From Serinus canaria (lineage: Eukaryota > Chordata > Aves > Passeriformes > Fringillidae), in NCBI RefSeq assembly GCF_022539315.1, contig NC_066316.1, forward strand, positions 103,410,179 through 103,474,178: a stretch of 64,000 nt of DNA, written 5' to 3'. Every line of letters starts with the position of its first letter. Within the stretch, counting starts at the first letter, position 1. A model generated the notes under the pieces. It was not told where the DNA came from and searched no databases. It saw nothing but the letters and a program-made list of their open reading frames with translations. The position numbers and the translations under genes are program-made. Below, piece after piece: positions 58,804 to 64,000 of this stretch.

Positions 58804-61242
58804 CTGGAAGGGGAGAAAAAGACACAGATTACTCTAGATGCCATACCAGATAGTGCTACTATGATTTTAAGTTCCAGATTGTTCCCTTCTTATCCCTGGC
58901 TTAATGACTTTGATGTGTCCTTCTGTCCCCTCCCAAACCAAGCACCTGCTCAAATACAGCAGCCAGTCCTAGGGACATGGATCTCCCACTGGGCCATGCT
59001 GAACAGCACTCAAGGCCATGGTGTTCAACGCTGGTAATTTGACTAAGGCAGCAACAAAGAAATTTTACTGTAACTTTTCAGAAGAGTGAAGGAAGAGGTT
59101 TAAAGTTGCAGATAAAGCAACTGCTATTAGCAGACTAATATTTGCCCCTGTTAGGGTTCTGACACCACAGAATAATCGCCCTCATTTCAGAGGTCTAATA
59201 TAAAAGGTTGGCATCCTTGCTCAGAGATGTATTTGTACAACTGCAGCTTCTGCTGCCAGGAGACTCCAGGAATCTGCTTTTGCCAACTAGAAATCCAAAA
59301 TATCTGGTACCTCCAAGAACTTCTTTTCTGTCCATAATTCCTGAGGCTCCTGCTGCTTTGGCATTCCTCTCAGAGTCAGCCAGTACTTCTGAGTTCTGAG
59401 TTGGGGGAAAGTCCTCGTCTTTAGTCAAGATGAAGTCTCCCTGTTGGGACATACAGGGCAGGTTATTCACATTTCTCATCATGTCTGTCCACCAACATAA
59501 CATATTAAACCAAATCACTGGTTTTGACTAATTAACACCCATTCCCACCAAACCAACTTAGCACATGCTACTAAAGACATCTCCCTGCAAAGGGTGTCAG
59601 AACTGTTAGTCCTCACCGGGTCTCCAGAGCCAACTTCAGAAACCTCCTCATGTGTAGGCGCGACATCCCTTGGAGCTGTGGCTGCGGGGGTGGCAGCGAC
59701 CTCCCCCTCACCATGGACAGTAGAGTGGGGCTCGGGCACATCCTTGGTGTCTGGCACATCAGAACTGGGGAATTTAGGCTCAATCTCATGGACCACAGCA
59801 GAGGCTTCTGACGGAGTCACATGAACCACAGAAGGAAAGTGAGCAGTGGGACTTCTCACTGTTGTTGTGAGTATGTGGCTTGTTGGTTTCTCATCAGGTG
59901 AGCCCAGGATGGATACTTCATCTTTCACAGCTACAACTGGCTCCTCTGTCACTGGATGACTGGTTGCAGAAGGGAATATTGCTTCCTTTTCAGTTCTGCT
60001 CTCAATCCCATGAAATGGCTGTTCACTGAAATCCACTGGTGCTGCCACTTTTGAGGAATTAGTTGATTCTCCTGGGATTTTCCAGGTGCGAGACTGATCA
60101 GTCAGGGGACCTGCAAAACAAACAAACAAACAAACAAACAAACAAACAAATATTATCCTTGGCCAGTTTAGAGGCCTATTTATAGTATCTTCAGGACACT
60201 GGTCTAAGGAGGATGCTTAATCTTCATAGTCAATTTTCATAATAACTGAAGTTCAATTTGTAATTCCTCATCCTTTTCAGTGGAATAAGGAAGGGACAGA
60301 CCAATGTGGTATCCAGCAATACTTTGTTAGTCATCTGCTTCTCCCCAAGGCAAAAGTGCCTGTTTGTGGTGAGGCTGACAAGGGAAATCTGCTTTCAGTA
60401 CACTGGTTCCTCAGGGTAGATATCTGAGTCTTTTTCCATAAACACTTTTATTTGATTCAGAGCAGTCACACCTTCAGTCTCAACCACATTTGGAACTGAT
60501 TTCAGGGTCTTAATTTCTGCAGAGTAAAATCTAAAATACAAACTTGCGGCCGGAAGGAAGCAGAAGCATAGCATGCTTCAGCTTTTAATAGCTTGCTCTT
60601 TTCTCACTAGCATCCCCTCAACTTCAGTGCTGAACACCAAGGGTCTCTCTCATGCAGTTTAACAATCATTTTTATAGACTTTCCCCCCTACCCTAAATCC
60701 CCCTTATCACTTATAAAAATCTATGGCCCATGGGAACATGCACATCTGATGACAGATAAAGTTTGTACTTGATCCATGTTGGTAGGCTGGGGTTTACACA
60801 CCCTCAAACATTATCTCCTATACCTGCTCATAAAGGGCCTTGTTATGATCTCTCTTCCCCATGAGTGAAGAATCACTCCAGTTTCATAACATTCTTCCCA
60901 CATCTCACATTAGCAGGCACATGGAGTCTACCTCTGCTTCTGCTCCCTCTCAAGTCTCCTACAGCTCATTTTCTACTAACTGTTAGAATCTCAAGGAATA
61001 CAAGATTAATAGATTAGGCCCCTTCTCTGTTCCCAGCTCTCATATTCTGGGGTGGGTGAGTGTGTGGATTCCTCTCTCTACCCCCCTTCCCTTGGGTGCT
61101 TACTGAGATCTCAGTTGCCAGAAGGATCAAGCACTACCAGCACAAGCTCTAATAACTTACCTGCACCTGAACCTGAGAATGCATCATCCTCATCACCAGA
61201 TGAATCAAGGTCTTCAGGGGGAAGGTTCAGATTTGTAGTTTG
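58637..61242 (-). CDS. SDC1: Syndecan-1, exons 2-5 joined (5'-partial)
   Basis: Single-pass cell-surface heparan sulfate proteoglycan that binds growth factors, matrix and chemokines through its glycosaminoglycan chains and signals through a PDZ-binding tail. Exons join(61242-61161, 60110-59617, 59440-59311, 58803-58637) give about 290 residues; the human mature protein is similar in length. In order: an N-terminal attachment cluster ([13 protein letters not shown], residues about 14-26); a Ser/Thr/Pro-rich spacer with one NSS glycosylation sequon; a second attachment site (EVGSGDPGD) across the exon 3/4 junction; the juxtamembrane DRKEVLGG; a helix at about residues 237-257 containing a GGLVG dimerisation motif; then [10 protein letters not shown] (C1), a variable region, and EEFYA (C2). 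The variable region ([15 protein letters not shown]) is of syndecan-1 type, not syndecan-3. The signal-peptide exon lies outside the window. Exon calls rest on GT-AG sites, phase agreement and family similarity. Confidence 0.95.
58804..59310 (-). other. SDC1: SDC1 intron 4
   Basis: A 507-bp intron, gtacca...cttccag, splitting a glycine codon after its first base. I see no repeat or other feature in it. Confidence 0.9.
59311..59440 (-). CDS. SDC1: SDC1 exon 4: membrane-proximal ectodomain and shedding region
   Basis: A 130-bp exon with acceptor ...gtcccaacag/GGAGAC and donor CTTGGAG/gtacca. It starts in phase 0 and ends with one base that completes a glycine codon in exon 5. It encodes [16 protein letters not shown] and continues to [10 protein letters not shown]. 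The acidic residues after SGDPGD complete the second glycosaminoglycan site, and DRKEVLGG is the conserved juxtamembrane sequence near which syndecan-1 is shed by metalloproteinases in mammals (established for the family, not shown here). Confidence 0.94.
59441..59616 (-). other. SDC1: SDC1 intron 3
   Basis: A short 176-bp phase-0 intron, gtgagg...cccaacag, that falls inside the SGDP/GDF glycosaminoglycan-attachment motif. Confidence 0.9.
59617..60110 (-). CDS. SDC1: SDC1 exon 3: Ser/Thr/Pro-rich ectodomain
   Basis: A 494-bp exon with acceptor ...tttgttttgcag/GTCC and donor GACCCG/gtgagg. It begins at the second codon base and ends in phase 0. It encodes about 165 residues rich in Ser, Thr, Pro, Val and Glu, with a single N-glycosylation sequon (NSS), and ends in VGSGDP, half of the membrane-proximal attachment site. 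This large exon is the fastest-evolving part of syndecans; only its position, length and composition match mammals, so the assignment depends on the flanking exons. The reading frame stays open about 34 codons past the donor into intron 3, which is chance read-through. Confidence 0.93.
60111..61160 (-). other. SDC1: SDC1 intron 2
   Basis: A 1,050-bp intron, gtaagt...ttttgcag. Its last 40 bases are dominated by a TTTG microsatellite that serves as the polypyrimidine tract. No other gene or recognised repeat is seen in it. Confidence 0.9.
60116..60150 (-). repeat. (AAAC)n microsatellite at the SDC1 exon 3 splice acceptor
   Basis: About 8.7 perfect AAAC units on the plus strand, TTTG in the gene sense. 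It ends 4 bases before the AG of the exon 3 acceptor and therefore supplies its pyrimidine tract. Confidence 0.95.
61161..61242 (-). CDS. SDC1: SDC1 exon 2: N-terminal heparan-sulfate attachment cluster
   Basis: An 82-bp exon with acceptor ...ctttaaag before CAAACT and donor GCAG/gtaagt. It begins in phase 0 and ends with one extra base. It encodes [20 protein letters not shown] followed by AFSGSGA. This is the classic syndecan-1 start of the mature protein: the NLPPED segment followed by acidic SG and SGSG motifs to which xylose and heparan sulfate chains are attached. Exon 1, carrying the signal peptide, should join directly upstream in phase 0, as in the human gene. Confidence 0.93.
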
Positions 61243-64000
61243 CTTTAAAGAGAAGAGGAAAAAAGATGTGTCAGTGATGAGATTGAAGTGATCAGGTTGC
61301 TTGCACAGAGTCTTCTAGGGGTTCCTAGAGGTCACACAAAATTTTGTTGTTCAGATTGCATTTTTTCTTCTTCCCTCATTCCAGCTCCCCTCCCCAAAAG
61401 AGTAGCTCTGGTTAGTATGTTTGGTGTTGGAAAGGTCAGTCTTGCTGTATCCTTTCTCTGCACTGCTTCCAGGCTGCAGTTGCTTTGGGGAAGAAGAAAG
61501 CAAGGAATCCATTCAATGTTGCATCCTGGGAGCAGGCAATGCCCAGTCCTTACCAGCCTGTTTCAGGTGCTGATTGTGTCTTCCCTATCTACCAACCACT
61601 CCACCTGCAAATCACTGCATTAATTCTAAGGAGCAGAAGGGAAGGGGAGGCAAAGTAGTTTGCCTTCTTTCCCTTTATGACTCAAATACTGTTCACATAT
61701 CTGAAACCAAAGCATCTAGCTTTGGTCTTAGGTAGCTAGAAGGAGAATCCAAGTCCCTTTTTATTATTTTGAGTGTGGGCACTCAAAATAAGTCCAGAGA
61801 TAGAAGCCAGCCGTCGCTGTTGGAGAACAAGCCCTCAGCTTTCTTCATTTACACTCAGTGCACTACCCAGCATTGAAATTCACTTGCTGAAACAAGAGGC
61901 CAAAGCCCTGTTCTATGGCACTTGTTTATCAGAGCATACAACACTCAAAGCTATTCAGTATCTCCAAAGATGACAACACTCTTTCAGTGTTTACTAGTTT
62001 ACTAATTACAGAATGATTACTTCATGCATTTCATTGGCCTGTGCTGTATACACTTACTGCTCCTATCACTACAACATGCCTGACTCTCAGCTCATGAGGA
62101 GCCTCAGGTTTATTTCTGCAGGGCTACCATTACCTAACCAGTCATTTTCCCTTCTCAGATTTCAAACCAAAACTCTGTAAGTCACTTCTTCCAAATGTCA
62201 TCTTTTTGACATCCAACTACAGTCCCCGTTTCCACAAATTTTGACTTCTATCTCATCCTCAAGTCACCTTTGTCACCCGTTTCCAGCACTGCCATCTGCA
62301 CGTTTAGATGTCACATTGAATCATCCAAGCTGTGGGAGCCCTATGATCCCAAGAAGTGCAAAGTGTCGTTTTATTATGTAAAAAAGGACACATATTCTTG
62401 CCAGCTTTGCAGCCAGACCCCCTGTATTTCTCTTGCTTGCATTAACACAGTGTCACTTTAAAATGAATATAACATTCATCGTCATCCCAGGGAGAAGTTA
62501 GCCAGCACCATTATGTACTGTCAAAACAATCCAGCTTTGTAGTTGCCACTTTATTACCTACAATGGATATATTTATTGGTCCTCTCTTCTTTTTATTCTT
62601 AAGATACCAGATTTATCCAGTTTTCTCTTCCATCCTTAATACCTTATCCATTCCCCAAATTTCCACAGGACTAGTTTCCAAGATGGTTAACTAGCCCTTT
62701 AGATCTACCTCTCTGAAGACAAGTAACCAAGTTGCCACCAGCCTATTCAGCCCCAAGATCTTACCCCTTCTAGGCAATTATTGTAGCTATATGATTTTTT
62801 TTTAATAACAAGAAAAAAAAAAAAAAAACTAGGAATAAAACCCCCTCATACAGACATAAAATTTTTTTAGCTCTTTTCTTCCCTACTGAAAATAAACCCC
62901 CAAAGCACTATTCCTTAAGCTTCTGCAAGCATATTTCTAGAGTGAATTGCCCTTCGATCTCTTACTTAATGGCAAGTCATGAGGTAATTTTGACTTTTAG
63001 ATTTGTCCCTGCTTGTTTGCACTGAGCTTTTGCACCCTTCCACAGAAAGTAGGTCAGATAAGTACTTCCCGTGTGTTTTACTTCTTGTGTCCAAGGGTGG
63101 TGACTCACGCAGACTGATCTCACTTCACTTCAAATATTAAAGAGTATGAACTGTTGGTGCATAAAGAATAAAGAAAGAACTGTCAGGCTGCCCAAACTCA
63201 GCTCCCTCATGTGCCCTTCCCAGTACGTTCAGAAGATAAGTGAGGCCTTAGAAATGGCAGTTTTTGTTGATGGGTTGGAGACCATTTTTCTCTCTCATTT
63301 CTCACACCAGCAGTGGCAAGCACAGCCCTTTTTTCTTTCACTCAGCCTCGCTGAGTGCAAAGGGGGAACATGCTGCTAACGGTGGGGGTTGCATTCTCTG
63401 CCCAGTGGGAAAACTTCCTTGAAGCACCTAGAAAGCAAATTCTTCAGCTTTTTATTGAAGTAAGGCACTGCCAACACAGCTTAAGATTGTGTCACCATAC
63501 ACCTTCAGCTAGGATCAAGGCTACCTTCCCCCCAAATCTGAATATTCAGGGATTGCTCATATGGATTTCCAACAACACCTGGACAGATTGATTGCCTGCA
63601 GACCTCAACAATCCTCCTGAAAGGATCACAGACTGTAAAGAAATATAATGGCAACTCTTGATCTTGACTATTGAGCCTGGACCCCTTCCCTTGAGGGGTT
63701 AATAGGTGTGGCTTGTTCAGCTGTGCCACATTTCCTTTGTTTGTATGAAGTGTGTCCAGCCACCCAACCCTTAACCAGGGTCTAACCCAGGACAACCACC
63801 ACTCACACCTGAGCTCTGAGCCTCTTCCCAGGCTGCTGCAAGCTCTGCTTGTCCACAGCCTTTCCTATGTACCCATTTGAGTCCTAGTTTGATTCCTGTA
63901 TCTGAGCAGGGATATTGAGGTCCTCATCAGAGAAGAGAAGCCCAGGGCAGCCAAACCAAGGGTCACCCAAGGTGTTCCAGGGCAGAGCTGTCCAGCAGCT
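61243..64000 (-). other. SDC1: SDC1 intron 1 (3' part)
   Basis: Intronic sequence upstream of exon 2, running off the window; intron 1 is long in mammals too. I looked for the signal-peptide exon and a CpG-rich promoter here and saw neither. It contains a T/A homopolymer patch near 62790-62828. Open frames in it are short and lack family resemblance. Confidence 0.8.

Noticed and set aside
59515..59616. Continuation of the SDC1 exon 3 frame past 59617
   Set aside because: A clear gtgagg donor at 59616 and exon 4 in the matching phase show that this is intron read-through.

Overview
The window looks like a piece of a bird chromosome. The only abundant interspersed repeats are fragments of CR1 LINEs, several ending in the ATTCTATG-type 3' terminus. 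There are two solitary LTRs of avian endogenous-retrovirus type, repeat density is low, and I see no mammalian Alu or L1 elements. A songbird or other neoavian bird is my inference from the LTR style; the order is not proven by the sequence.

One gene is certain. Syndecan-1 (SDC1) lies on the minus strand at the right-hand end. Exons 2 to 5 are at 61242-61161, 60110-59617, 59440-59311 and 58803-58637. All junctions are GT-AG and all phases agree. They encode about 290 residues: an N-terminal heparan-sulfate attachment cluster, a Ser/Thr/Pro-rich ectodomain, a membrane-proximal attachment site, a transmembrane helix and a cytoplasmic tail ending EEFYA. Exon 1 (signal peptide) and the promoter are beyond position 64000. 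A 3' UTR of about 2.1 kb runs down to a poly(A) signal at 56506-56511.

The remaining 56 kb (1-56480) lies downstream of SDC1 and is mostly gene-free. It holds CR1 pieces (5.7, 7.7, 12.4, 15.9, 18.5-19.8, 24.6-24.9, 42.2, 46.2 and 48.1-49.2 kb), two solo LTRs with target-site duplications (32798-33226 and 43219-43656), microsatellites and short tandem duplications. The 48.1 kb CR1 contains a nearly perfect 35-bp minisatellite. From comparative knowledge, the human gene on this side of SDC1 is LAPTM4A, well over 100 kb away, so a long gene-free stretch is expected.

The main unexplained signal is a possible unrecognised gene on the minus strand at 12733-11089. Two protein-like open exons (12146-11843 and 11281-11089) have good splice signals and matching phase, and a weaker third lies upstream. 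Two weaker protein-like relics are at 23283-23698 (+) and 54111-53557 (-). Two AT-rich blocks near 21.2 and 21.9-22.2 kb look like candidate conserved regulatory elements. I found no tRNA, rRNA, CRISPR or bacterial-type system.
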